Assembly: GCA_018649885.1 (NCBI GenBank)
Contig: JABIHA010000086.1
Coordinates: 62,001-126,000, forward strand
Direction: 5' to 3'
DNA: 64,000 nucleotides
Source of the DNA: Bacteriovoracaceae bacterium
GTDB lineage: Bacteria; Bdellovibrionota; Bacteriovoracia; Bacteriovoracales; Bacteriovoracaceae
The translations under genes were made by a program, and so were the position numbers. Below the pieces are notes generated by a model. It ran no database searches, was not told the DNA's origin, and saw only the letters and a program-made list of their open reading frames with translations. Shown here in pieces: positions 8,782-17,476 of the stretch. Positions within the stretch are counted from its first letter, which is position 1. Each line of letters begins with the position of its first letter.

Positions 8782-9417
8782 ATGTCAAAAATTCTACTAC
8801 TCTCAATTTTAGTTTTAGCATCTTGCTCAAGTGGAACCACTGGTCCTCTTCCATCTGAAGTTTACCCTAGTGCTCATCTAACAAGACCTATAAAAGATGG
8901 AATGAAAATTCCAGCAGTGGAGCTTGATAAAGTAGGTGGTGGAAGACTATCTCTTGTGGATGCTGTTCGCCACAAACCTGCTGTAGTGGTATTTTACAGA
9001 GGTGGATGGTGCCCTTTTTGTAATCTTCAATTGCAGGGACTTAGAAAGATTCAAAAATTTGTAAAAAACAAAGGCTATCAGCTTCTTGCCATTTCTCCAG
9101 ATAAAGCTTCCAAACTTAAAGAGAGTAGTAAAAGACATAAGCTAGGTTACACACTTTTATCGGATTCTAATGCAGCAGCAATGAAAGCATTTGGGATTGC
9201 CTTTCGGGTGGATAGTAAAACTATTGTTAAATATAAAACTTTTGGAATTGATTTAAATGAGGCATCAGGTATGGATCATCATATATTGCCTGTTCCCTCT
9301 GTTTTTATTGTCAACCAAAATGGCGAAGTGGTCTTTAGCTACGTCAATCCCAACTATAAAGTTAGAGTTAAGCCAAGCGTCATTAAGGCGGTTATTTTAG
9401 CTAATCCCGCTAAGTAA
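8782..9417 (+). CDS. AhpC/TSA-family peroxiredoxin-like lipoprotein
   Basis: A 211-residue thioredoxin-fold protein. The N terminus is a lipoprotein signal with lipobox LASC at residues 12-15, so it is probably membrane-anchored on the periplasmic side. The active site is a C-P-F-C pair in the stretch VVFYRGGWCPFCNLQLQGL, the type seen in AhpC/TSA-like (DUF899/Bcp-like) thiol peroxidases and thioredoxin-like oxidoreductases. It would reduce peroxides or disulphides in the periplasm, perhaps against host or prey oxidative stress; the exact substrate is not visible. It starts 17 bases after the diguanylate cyclase gene and may share its transcript. Confidence 0.8.
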   Translation: MSKILLLSILVLASCSSGTTGPLPSEVYPSAHLTRPIKDGMKIPAVELDKVGGGRLSLVDAVRHKPAVVVFYRGGWCPFCNLQLQGLRKIQKFVKNKGYQLLAISPDKASKLKESSKRHKLGYTLLSDSNAAAMKAFGIAFRVDSKTIVKYKTFGIDLNEASGMDHHILPVPSVFIVNQNGEVVFSYVNPNYKVRVKPSVIKAVILANPAK

Positions 9418-9426
9418 ATAAACCTA

Positions 9427-9446
9427 TGGCCCAGCAACTAGGGCCA
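9427..9446 (+). terminator. Possible weak terminator hairpin after peroxiredoxin gene
   Basis: A 6-bp stem TGGCCC/GGGCCA with an 8-base loop lies 10 bases after the stop. The T-rich stretch (TCTTTTTTATT) begins about 10 bases beyond the stem, too far for a textbook intrinsic terminator. The rest of the 186-base gap is AT-rich and holds the leader of the prolyl oligopeptidase gene, whose ATG at 9604 follows a clear GGGGAG. Confidence 0.3.
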
Positions 9447-9603
9447 AACTGACTATCTTTTTTATTGTGAAATGTAATTTTACTGTGTGAAGTAACAAGT
9501 TTAATTATACTTACCTTAGGGATAAGTTTTTTTATTGCTTTTTTCTCCTATAAAGTGAATTCTTGGCGCTAAGAGTGAAGCTTTTAATTGGGGAGAATTT
9601 AAT

Positions 9604-11667
9604 ATGTATAAGTATATTGCAGTGTTGGCACTATGTGTAATGGGGTTTAAGACCATGGCGGGTGATAAGTTTTTATATCTTGAAGAAGTTGAAGGCAAAC
9701 CTGCCTTAGACTGGGTTAAAGCTCAAAATAAAATTTCACTAGATCACTTCTCAAAAAATAAGTCTCTCGCTGATCTACAAACTAAGGCCTTGGGTTTTTT
9801 AAATTCGAAGGACCGAATTCCCTACGGAAAGTTCAGAGGGAAATATATTTATAATTTTTGGCAAGATCAAAAAAATACGAGAGGTATCATTAGGAGAACC
9901 TCTGCAGGAAATTACCTTGCAAAAGATACCACTTGGGACACCGTTTTAGATGTTGATCAACTTGCAGCATTAGAAAAAGAAAACTGGGTTTACAAGGGGC
10001 TGACTTGCCTTGAACCAGATGAGTCACTTTGTTTGCTTCAGCTATCTCGTGGTGGCAAAGATGCCTCTATTTACAGAGAGTACGACCTTGAAAAAAAATC
10101 ATTTGTAAAAGGTGGATTTTATCTTGATGAAGCAAAATCTGATGTGGATTGGATTGATAAAGATACTATTATTGTAGGCACTGATTTTGGCGCCGGTAGC
10201 CTGACTGATTCTGGATATCCTCGAATTGTGAAAATTTGGAAAAGAGGCGCTAAATTAAAAGATGCTAAAACTCTTTTTGAAGGGGATAAGTCTGATGTTG
10301 TTGTCTATGCTTATCGCTTAAGGGAGCGAGCAATCCCTATGATACTAGTGGTTAAGGCCAAAACCTTCTATGAAGGCGAGATCTTTTTAAAGGTAGCAGA
10401 TGCTGATCTTGTGAAGTTAGCTCTTCCTAAAGATGGCGAAGTAAATGGCCTTCTTGATGGGAAACTCATTGTTTCATTAAAATCAGATTGGGATAAAACA
10501 AAATTTCTACAAGGTCAGCTTGTGGCCTTGAATCTATCAAAGCTTTTAGCTGGAGTTGTTGAAGGGAAGGTGATTGCCTCTCCAACAAAGTCAATGACTC
10601 TTGATAAGACTCATGTAAGCGAAAGCAAAATTTTAGTTTCTGTTCTCGAAAATGTTCAGGGCAAAGTTTTTGAGTTTACACCCAGTAAATCTGGATGGAA
10701 GAAAAAACAAATTTCGGTACCAGAAAAAGGAATGGCAAGGATTGTAGATGTTTCACTAAAGGGTGAAGCTTTGATTGAATATGAAAATTTCACGACTCCT
10801 TCAAGTCTATATTATTTTGGGGTTGATCGCGGACTTAGTATTGCTAAAAGCTTGCCCAGTAAGTTTAATTCTAAGGACCTAGTCGTTGCACAAAACTGGG
10901 TGACATCAAAAGATGGAACAAAAGTTCCTTATTTCGTGATTCACAAAAAAGATCTTAAATACAATGGTGCAAATCCAACGCTGCTATACGGATACGGCGG
11001 TTTTGAAATTTCAATGACTCCTTATTACTCATCTTTAATGGGGAACTTCTGGCTTGAAAAAGGCGGAGTATTTGTTCTTTCGAATATTAGAGGTGGTGGA
11101 GAGTTTGGCCCAAGCTGGCATAAACAGGCCCTTAAATTGAATAGAATGCGGGCTTATGAGGATTTCTTTGCTATTGCTGAGGATTTAATAGAGAGAAAAA
11201 TTACTTCACCTGCCAACTTGGGGGCCCAAGGCGGTTCAAATGGGGGACTGTTAATGGGGGTTGCTCTTACTAAAAGACCAGATCTCTTTAATGCTATTGT
11301 TTGTCAGGTGCCACTGCTTGATATGATGAGATATCACAAGCTTCTTGCTGGTGCTTCATGGGTTGGAGAGTATGGCAGTCCTGAAGTAAAAGAGGAAAGG
11401 GATTATCTTCTCACTTATTCTCCCTATCAAAATGTGAAAAAGGATGAAAAATATCCCAAGGCGCTATTTATGACCTCGACAAAAGATGATCGAGTTCATC
11501 CAGGGCATGCCAGAAAAATGGCGGCAAAGATGATGGATATGGGACACGAGCTTTACTATTATGAAAATACTGAAGGTGGTCATGGAGGCTCGGCCAATAA
11601 TAAGCAAAGAGCTTATTGGTATGCACTGATGTACACCTACTTATACGAAACTCTAGGATTAAAATAA
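9604..11667 (+). CDS. Prolyl oligopeptidase family serine peptidase (S9), secreted
   Basis: A 687-residue S9 peptidase that cleaves short peptides after proline. It starts with a signal peptide (YIAVLALCVMGFKTMAG), so it acts in the periplasm or outside. Residues about 20-420 are the beta-propeller that restricts substrate size. The C-terminal alpha/beta-hydrolase domain carries the nucleophile Ser545 in GGSNGG, the acid in DDRVHPGH (D628/D629), and His660 in EGGHGG. The length fits the family (about 690-720). It ends 10 bases before an exceptionally long terminator hairpin. In a predator it would help degrade prey peptides, which is inference from lifestyle. Confidence 0.92.
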   Translation: MYKYIAVLALCVMGFKTMAGDKFLYLEEVEGKPALDWVKAQNKISLDHFSKNKSLADLQTKALGFLNSKDRIPYGKFRGKYIYNFWQDQKNTRGIIRRTSAGNYLAKDTTWDTVLDVDQLAALEKENWVYKGLTCLEPDESLCLLQLSRGGKDASIYREYDLEKKSFVKGGFYLDEAKSDVDWIDKDTIIVGTDFGAGSLTDSGYPRIVKIWKRGAKLKDAKTLFEGDKSDVVVYAYRLRERAIPMILVVKAKTFYEGEIFLKVADADLVKLALPKDGEVNGLLDGKLIVSLKSDWDKTKFLQGQLVALNLSKLLAGVVEGKVIASPTKSMTLDKTHVSESKILVSVLENVQGKVFEFTPSKSGWKKKQISVPEKGMARIVDVSLKGEALIEYENFTTPSSLYYFGVDRGLSIAKSLPSKFNSKDLVVAQNWVTSKDGTKVPYFVIHKKDLKYNGANPTLLYGYGGFEISMTPYYSSLMGNFWLEKGGVFVLSNIRGGGEFGPSWHKQALKLNRMRAYEDFFAIAEDLIERKITSPANLGAQGGSNGGLLMGVALTKRPDLFNAIVCQVPLLDMMRYHKLLAGASWVGEYGSPEVKEERDYLLTYSPYQNVKKDEKYPKALFMTSTKDDRVHPGHARKMAAKMMDMGHELYYYENTEGGHGGSANNKQRAYWYALMYTYLYETLGLK

Positions 11668-11670
11668 TAA

Positions 11671-11751
11671 AAAAAAAGCCCCGCTAAATATCTTACTATT
11701 ACCCACATCTTTGATGTGGGTAATAGTAAGATATTTAGCGGGGCTTTTTTT
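11671..11751. terminator. Bidirectional intrinsic terminator with perfect 32-bp stem
   Basis: Bases 11678-11709 and 11713-11744 are perfect reverse complements, 32 bp, closed by a TTT loop. An A-run precedes the stem and a T-run follows it, so the hairpin ends transcription from both sides: the prolyl oligopeptidase gene on plus and the H1-like gene on minus. The minus gene stop codon (TTA at 11751-11753 on plus) falls at the edge of the T-run. Stem length and perfection are far above the usual 7-12 bp. Confidence 0.95.
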
Positions 11752-12203
11752 TATGCTTTTTTCTTAGTTGTCTTTTTTCTTATAACTTTTTTACGAGGCT
11801 TCACTTTCCTAGAGGTTGTGGTTTTCTTCTTTGTGGCCTTCTTTTTAGTCTTTTTCTTTGTTACTTTCTTCTTGGCCTTTTTGGCGTAGCCTTCGACCTT
11901 CTTTTGTAATTTACTTATCTCTTTCTTCTGAGTGGTCACAAATTTCTTGGCCCTTTTTATCTCAGTTTGGATTGCTTGGTTGAGAGTTTTCTCAATAAGC
12001 TTTCTCTCTTTTTGAATTTTCTTTTTTAAAGAAATAAGATCCTTATCTACAATATTGTTAATATCTTTTTGAGTTTGCTTGATTAGATTTTTAATCGTTT
12101 TTTCAAGGCCTTTCATATCTTTGTTTTTGACATAGTCAGAGACATTTTCTTTAAGATCTTTCCAAGCTTTTAAAAGGTTTTTCATCTTAGCGTTATCACT
12201 CAT
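11751..12203 (-). CDS. Histone H1-like basic protein with helical N-terminal domain
   Basis: A 150-residue protein. Residues 1-110 are predicted helical with heptad-like hydrophobic spacing (LIKQTQKDINNIVDKDLISL). The last 40 residues are a Lys/Thr/Ala-rich tail (KKKTKKKATKKK) like the tails of eukaryotic H1 and bacterial H1-like proteins such as AlgP or Hc1. It probably binds DNA or another polyanion. The helical half resembles phasin-like coiled coils, so an attachment role to granules or nucleoid is possible. It stands alone between the shared terminator and nadE, with ATG at 12203 preceded by GAGG. Confidence 0.65.
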   Translation of the reverse strand: MSDNAKMKNLLKAWKDLKENVSDYVKNKDMKGLEKTIKNLIKQTQKDINNIVDKDLISLKKKIQKERKLIEKTLNQAIQTEIKRAKKFVTTQKKEISKLQKKVEGYAKKAKKKVTKKKTKKKATKKKTTTSRKVKPRKKVIRKKTTKKKA

Positions 12204-12239
12204 TTTGATTCCTCTTTGGTTTCTAAATTATGGGTCTTA

Positions 12240-14018
12240 TCATATATAAATATTTGAAGCTTTACAAATGGGAATTCGGTACCCAAATCCAAAACTTTTG
12301 GTCTTTACTTTAATTATTGGAGGGAATTGCTTTCTTTTGTACTCAGATCGCTGATACAAATCAATAACCTTCCTGATTTGCTCCTGATCATGGCCTAGCT
12401 GGGCCAAGTCACTTACTCCAAGTCTGTAACTTAGAAAACCTTCCAAAATTGCATCTAGTATTTCATAGGGAGGTAAACTTTGATCATCTCTTTGGTTTTC
12501 CCGAAGCTCAGCTGTAGGGGGCCTTGTAATTATTTCTTCAGGAATGATTCCATTGTATTTTTGATTAATAAATTCACAAAGTCTAAATACCTCAGTTTTA
12601 TAAAGATCTCCAAGCACACTTATGGCCCCTACTGAATCACCATAAAGAGTAGAGTAGCCCACACTAATTTCGCTTTTATTTGAAGTGTTTAAAACCATCG
12701 CCCCTGTTTGGTTAGACCTTGTGTACAAAAAACATCCTCTTAGCCTTGACTGGATATTTTCATCACTTAAGCCTTCAAGAGGTGTCCCAAAATATTCATT
12801 TAATTGGTTTCTAGCAGTTGAATGGAAAAATTTAATGGGAAGATTGATTTGTTTGATACCAAGATTTTGACAAAGATTTGTTGAAAGCTCATAGCTAAGA
12901 GTTGAGGAATAAAGTCCTGGCATAAAAATAGCTTCAAGTTTTGCACTTTCTTTCAATGCCATCTTAGCAAGTACCAATGTCAGAGCTGAATCTATCCCTC
13001 CTGAGTTGGCCACAAGTAGGTCATCAAAACCGCATTTCGATGCATATTCAGATATTCCAAAACATAGAGCAGCGATAACTTTTTCACACTGCAAGTCAGT
13101 CCACCTTCTCAGCGTTACAGGACTTTGCTGGTAATCAAGCTCAGGGTTAAAAAGCTCTTCCCAAGTATTATCAGTATTTGTTTGGTAATTAATTTTGTCA
13201 GACACATTACTGTCAATTTTAAATTGAGCTGTATCTGATTGGAAGGCCTTTAAGCATTTGATGGAAAACTTACCACCATCAACTTGTTTCATGAAAAAGC
13301 TTTGGCCATCAAAGAGTATTTCATCCTCTCCTCCAACGCGGTTGACGTAAGCAAAGCCTGCTGAGATTCCCCCAACTATTTCTTTTGCCCTTTCGATTCT
13401 TTTTTCTTGTTTGCCTATGTGAAATGGACTAGCACTAAGATTGACTAGCAGGTCACATCTCTTGTCCTGCTTGGCCAACATTTTTGCCATATCACTTATT
13501 GGGTCAATATTATGAATGGTGGATGTCCAGATATCTTCACAAATACTAAGGCCGATCCCAACTCCTTCCCATTCTAAATATCCAACCTCCTCACCAGCAG
13601 TAAAATATTTTTTCTCATCAAATATATCGTAATTGGGGAGCAGCTTTTTTGTGTAATATTTTTTCAGCCCTTTTCCAGGTTCAAGGCCATAAATAACATT
13701 TTTTATGGTAGTTGGGATTGCGTGCTTTCTCTCTTGATCACTGCTCCAGCTGTACTCAAGTCCACCCATGAGAAATAAAACCTTGGAAGAGAAGGCCTCA
13801 ATACTTTTACTCAGTTTATCGATCTGCTCCAAATGACTTAGGTAGTTTTCGATAAATCCCTTTTGGAGACAAAGATCTTGCAGGGGATAGCCACAAAGAA
13901 AGAGCTCGGGAAACAAGTGAATTCCTGGAGCTGCCTCATCCATGATCTTCTCTAGATAGGCTGCAATAGCCGTGAAGTCACCTACTTGGTGGTGAGTTTG
14001 ATAAATATGGACCTTCAT
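12240..14018 (-). CDS. nadE: Glutamine-dependent NAD(+) synthetase
   Basis: This cytoplasmic enzyme converts deamido-NAD to NAD using ATP and glutamine-derived ammonia. The 592-residue protein has an N-terminal nitrilase-type glutaminase domain with Glu (FPELFLCGYP), Lys (TKKLLPNYDIFDEKKYF) and Cys (LSICEDIW). The C-terminal synthetase has the P-loop SGGIDSA and the NTSNKSE motif. I start it at ATG 14018, preceded by AGGAAG. A start 81 bases upstream would add 27 unrelated residues and run into the promoter region shared with trmFO. Divergently transcribed from trmFO with a gap of about 120 bases. Family assignment is secure. Confidence 0.95.
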   Translation of the reverse strand: MKVHIYQTHHQVGDFTAIAAYLEKIMDEAAPGIHLFPELFLCGYPLQDLCLQKGFIENYLSHLEQIDKLSKSIEAFSSKVLFLMGGLEYSWSSDQERKHAIPTTIKNVIYGLEPGKGLKKYYTKKLLPNYDIFDEKKYFTAGEEVGYLEWEGVGIGLSICEDIWTSTIHNIDPISDMAKMLAKQDKRCDLLVNLSASPFHIGKQEKRIERAKEIVGGISAGFAYVNRVGGEDEILFDGQSFFMKQVDGGKFSIKCLKAFQSDTAQFKIDSNVSDKINYQTNTDNTWEELFNPELDYQQSPVTLRRWTDLQCEKVIAALCFGISEYASKCGFDDLLVANSGGIDSALTLVLAKMALKESAKLEAIFMPGLYSSTLSYELSTNLCQNLGIKQINLPIKFFHSTARNQLNEYFGTPLEGLSDENIQSRLRGCFLYTRSNQTGAMVLNTSNKSEISVGYSTLYGDSVGAISVLGDLYKTEVFRLCEFINQKYNGIIPEEIITRPPTAELRENQRDDQSLPPYEILDAILEGFLSYRLGVSDLAQLGHDQEQIRKVIDLYQRSEYKRKQFPPIIKVKTKSFGFGYRIPICKASNIYI

Positions 14019-14137
14019 ATCGACTTCCTGCATTAATTGGTAAAGACAAGGATAGCACATCTCGAGTGCAATGTATTTGCCTCCGGATGTTGCCGTCAAT
14101 TCTAAGTTTTGATAGACAATGTGCGAGAGGAAATTCT

Positions 14138-15511
14138 ATGGCAGATAAAATGAAAGTAGCGGTTATTGGAGCAGGGCTTGCTGGAAGTGAAGCAGCCTAT
14201 TTTTTAGCGCAAAGAGGCGTGAGTGTCTTTTTATTCGAGTCAAAAACTCTCGCTCTTGGTCCGGCCCAATCAGTGAAAACGGCTTGTGAATTAGTTTGTA
14301 CCAATTCATTGAAATCAGCTGCGCAGGCTTCAGCACATGGAATGCTTAAGCTCGAAATGGAGAAGTTTGGCTCAGTTGTATTAAAAGCAGCAAAGATAAC
14401 TTGTGTCCCTGCAGGATCGGCTCTGGCCGTGGACCGAGATAAGTTCTCACAAACTGTAGATCAAATGCTTAATGAGCACGAGCTGATCACTAGGATAGAA
14501 AAAGACGTTAAAAATCCCATCGAGCTTTTTGAGAGTTATGGTGTAAATTCAGTGATTGTGGCCTCTGGACCTTTGACAAATGCTGGGCTCAGCAGTTGGT
14601 TGCAAAGTGAGATCTGTGGTGAAGATTTCTTCTTCTATGATGCTATTGCCCCTGTTGTAGATGCTGACACTCTAGATTACTCAAAACTTTATTTTAAAGA
14701 TAGGCACGTCGATCCCAAAGAGAGTGAGAATGTGGCCGATTATCTCAATATCCCACTTGATAAAACTCAGTATGATGAATTTGTTAAAAACTTGACCTTC
14801 GCAGAAAAAGTAAAACCCAAAAATTTTGAAAAAGAGATTTTTTTCGAATCTTGTCTTCCCATAGATTTAATGGCCGAAAGAGGGCCTGAAACTCCTCGTT
14901 TTGGGCCAATGAGACCCATTGGTCTTGAAAAAGAGGACGGTCACAGACCCCATGGAGTGGTTCAGCTGAGAAGAGAAAATTTGCTAGGGGACGCTTTTAA
15001 TTTGGTGGGTTTTCAGACAAGACTGACATACCCAGAGCAGCTCCGGGTTTTAAGAAAGCTTCCAGGTCTCGAGGAGGCCAAGTTTTTAAAGCTTGGCTCT
15101 GTTCATCGAAATTCTTTTTTAAATGCCAAGAAGGTATTAAATTGGGATCTAAGTTGTAAAAAATTTCCGAGTATCCACTTTGCCGGACAGATGATTGGAG
15201 TTGAAGGTTATTCTGAAAGTGCGGCCATGGGTCTTTACGCAGCAATGAGTGTTTATTGTAAGCTTACTAAGGAAGAGTTTCCCCAGTTCCCAGTCGAGTC
15301 AGCTATGGGAGCATTGGTCAATTACATCATGACCTCTCCAAAGCCTGTGCCGTCAAATATCAACTTTGGGCTGCTCCCCCCAGTCACATTGACTAGGGAG
15401 CAAAGAAAAGACAAAAAAAGAAAAATAGTGAAAAAACTTTTGGCCGCGGATAGGGGGAAAGATGTTTTTGATCAGTTTTTTAATAAGCACTTTGACAGCG
15501 TTTTCAATTAG
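14138..15511 (+). CDS. trmFO: TrmFO, folate/FAD-dependent tRNA m5U54 methyltransferase
   Basis: The enzyme methylates U54 in the T loop of tRNA using methylenetetrahydrofolate and FADH2. The N terminus has the FAD-binding motif VIGAGLAGSEAA, and the whole 457 residues match the Gid/TrmFO family in length. Family signatures include the conserved stretch around FAGQMIGVEGYSESAAMGL and the late SNINFGLLPP. The ATG at 14138 is chosen because GAGAGG precedes it and the Rossmann motif follows within ten residues; a start at 14066 would add 24 non-homologous residues. TrmFO is typical of Gram-positives, deltaproteobacteria and relatives. Confidence 0.95.
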   Translation: MADKMKVAVIGAGLAGSEAAYFLAQRGVSVFLFESKTLALGPAQSVKTACELVCTNSLKSAAQASAHGMLKLEMEKFGSVVLKAAKITCVPAGSALAVDRDKFSQTVDQMLNEHELITRIEKDVKNPIELFESYGVNSVIVASGPLTNAGLSSWLQSEICGEDFFFYDAIAPVVDADTLDYSKLYFKDRHVDPKESENVADYLNIPLDKTQYDEFVKNLTFAEKVKPKNFEKEIFFESCLPIDLMAERGPETPRFGPMRPIGLEKEDGHRPHGVVQLRRENLLGDAFNLVGFQTRLTYPEQLRVLRKLPGLEEAKFLKLGSVHRNSFLNAKKVLNWDLSCKKFPSIHFAGQMIGVEGYSESAAMGLYAAMSVYCKLTKEEFPQFPVESAMGALVNYIMTSPKPVPSNINFGLLPPVTLTREQRKDKKRKIVKKLLAADRGKDVFDQFFNKHFDSVFN

Positions 15512-15566
15512 AAAAACTCCAATAGTACCGGTATAATAAAATCATCACTTTTTCACGGAGAGGCCT

Positions 15567-16454
15567 TTGGCCGGTTTTGGGCTCGTCGTTCTGGCTGCAT
15601 TTTGCTGGGCGATCGACACACTTTTTAGATATCCACTTATTTCCAGTGGTGTGTCTGCACTTCAGATAGTTTTTGTAGAACATTTATTTTTGATGGTTTT
15701 TTCAGGGTATGTTCTTTGGAAATCAAGGCTGATGATCTGGAAAATGGAATTTGGTCACATTTTCTATTTCTTTCTTATAGGTGGATTTGGCTCTGCCATT
15801 GGTACTTTGGCCTTTACCAAGGCCTTTTCGCTTCTCAATCCTTCGTATGTGATTTTGCTCCAAAAGCTCCAACCTCTTGTGGCCATTTCAATGGCCCGAT
15901 TTTTATTGGGTGAGCCTATTTCTAAAAAATTTCTAGCATGGGGGAGCGTTTGTTTGTTGGGTGGTCTGCTCATTAGCTTTCAAGATATTTTTACTGGGGG
16001 CCCCCATCATTTTGAAATCAGTAGAAATAGCTTATATGGCTATGGCCTAGTCTTTTTGGCCGTTGTTAGCTGGGGCTCAGCTACAGTTTTTGGAAAAAAG
16101 CTGTCTATGTCAGGTTTTGATTTTAAAGAAATTATGGCGATGAGGTTTTTCTTTGGATTTGCAGTGCTATTGCCGCTATTTGTAGGAGAAAGTGACACCT
16201 CTATATTTGATGCAGTTGTTTTGGGGAAGATATTTTTAATGGCCCTTATTTCAGGCGCTGTTGCCATGGCACTTTACTACAAGGGGCTGAGTCGAATTTC
16301 TGCCAGAACCTGTGCCATTGCCGAGATGTTCTTTCCCTTGTGTGCTGTGGTCATCAACTGGGTTTTTCTTGGAAAAGGGCTGACAGAGGTTCAGATTGTG
16401 GGCGGAGTTTTGTTAGTCATAGGGTCGACTACTATTCAAATCAAAAACTATTGA
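15567..16454 (+). CDS. EamA/DMT-family transporter
   Basis: A 295-residue inner-membrane protein with about ten membrane helices arranged as two EamA repeats (about residues 1-130 and 150-292). Each repeat has the small-residue-rich helices of drug/metabolite exporters. The start is TTG at 15567 with GGAGAGG upstream. It sits between trmFO and the nucleotide-sugar gene pair. The substrate cannot be read from sequence: family members export amino acids, nucleosides or other metabolites. No signs of transfer or truncation. Confidence 0.85.
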   Translation: MAGFGLVVLAAFCWAIDTLFRYPLISSGVSALQIVFVEHLFLMVFSGYVLWKSRLMIWKMEFGHIFYFFLIGGFGSAIGTLAFTKAFSLLNPSYVILLQKLQPLVAISMARFLLGEPISKKFLAWGSVCLLGGLLISFQDIFTGGPHHFEISRNSLYGYGLVFLAVVSWGSATVFGKKLSMSGFDFKEIMAMRFFFGFAVLLPLFVGESDTSIFDAVVLGKIFLMALISGAVAMALYYKGLSRISARTCAIAEMFFPLCAVVINWVFLGKGLTEVQIVGGVLLVIGSTTIQIKNY

Positions 16455-16498
16455 TAGGGCGCGACGCAGTTGGCGAAGTGTCTTTCTTGGGATAAAAA

Positions 16499-17476
16499 AT
16501 GGGCATGGAAAAAGTCATACTACCGAAAAGTTTAGAGGGAAAAACCGTTCTAGTGGCGGGAGCCGCAGGTTTTGTCCCCAGTCATGTTTGTGAACTCTAT
16601 GTGGGCCTTGGCGCTAAAGTCATTGGTCTCGACAATTTTGTTACAGGCACAGAAGCTAACCTCACAGGATTAAAATCAAATAGCTTATTTGATTTTAGAG
16701 AGTGCAATATCTTTGAATCTCTCCCAAGTTTTTCGGGAGAGAATATAGATTATATTTTTTCACTGGCCTCTCCTGCTTCTCCGGTTGATTTTTCAAAAAT
16801 CCCTATGGATATCATGAGAGTGAATTCTGAGGGAACTCGTTTTCTTTTAGAACTGGCCAAAGAGAAGAAGGCCCGCTTTTTAGAAGCCTCAACATCTGAA
16901 GTATATGGTGACCCTGAAGTTCATCCTCAAACTGAAGACTATGTGGGACATGTAAATCCCATTGGACCCAGGGCCTGTTACGATGAAGGCAAAAGATTTG
17001 CCGAGGCCATGTGTACTGTCTATAAAAATTTCCACGGAGTAGAGACAAGGATTGTTAGAATCTTTAATACCTACGGTCCAAGAATGCGTCCCGATGATGG
17101 AAGGGTCATTCCCAATTTTATCAATCAAGCGATGAATGATCAGGATATCTCTGTTTACGGAGATGGATCACAGACTCGCTCATTTTGCTTTGTGACAGAT
17201 CTAGTACAGGCCATGCACTATGTTATGCATTCCCCAGTAGATACTCCTGTTAATATTGGAAATCCTGATGAATACACCATTTTAGAGGCCGCTAAATTTA
17301 TTATAGATGTGATGGGATCAAATTCAAAAATCACCCATTTACCTCTACCCAAAGATGATCCAAAAAAGAGAAGACCCGATATCACAAAGCTTCAATCATT
17401 TTCAGACTACGTACCACAGGTAGGTTTTAGAGAAGGTTTACTTGAAACAGTGGAGTTCTTTAAGAGTTGCGTGTGA
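16499..17476 (+). CDS. NAD-dependent sugar-nucleotide epimerase/decarboxylase, UXS type
   Basis: A 325-residue extended SDR enzyme. The N-terminal NAD-binding motif is GAAGFVPSH (family GxxGFxxSH), and the catalytic Tyr-Lys lies in GPRACYDEGKRFAE. This last signature is characteristic of UDP-glucuronate decarboxylases (UDP-xylose synthase), with SEVYGDP before it. It would convert UDP-glucuronate to UDP-xylose or a related sugar for surface polysaccharide. The stop overlaps the start of a glycosyltransferase gene by 4 bases, which supports a surface-glycan role. Unusually, Pro-Ser replaces the common Ile/Leu-Gly in the glycine motif. The substrate is inferred. Confidence 0.85.
   Translation: MGMEKVILPKSLEGKTVLVAGAAGFVPSHVCELYVGLGAKVIGLDNFVTGTEANLTGLKSNSLFDFRECNIFESLPSFSGENIDYIFSLASPASPVDFSKIPMDIMRVNSEGTRFLLELAKEKKARFLEASTSEVYGDPEVHPQTEDYVGHVNPIGPRACYDEGKRFAEAMCTVYKNFHGVETRIVRIFNTYGPRMRPDDGRVIPNFINQAMNDQDISVYGDGSQTRSFCFVTDLVQAMHYVMHSPVDTPVNIGNPDEYTILEAAKFIIDVMGSNSKITHLPLPKDDPKKRRPDITKLQSFSDYVPQVGFREGLLETVEFFKSCV

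Noticed and set aside
9516..9698. 60-residue minus open frame over the prolyl oligopeptidase leader
   Set aside because: Covers the ribosome site and signal peptide codons of the S9 gene; no likeness to a protein.
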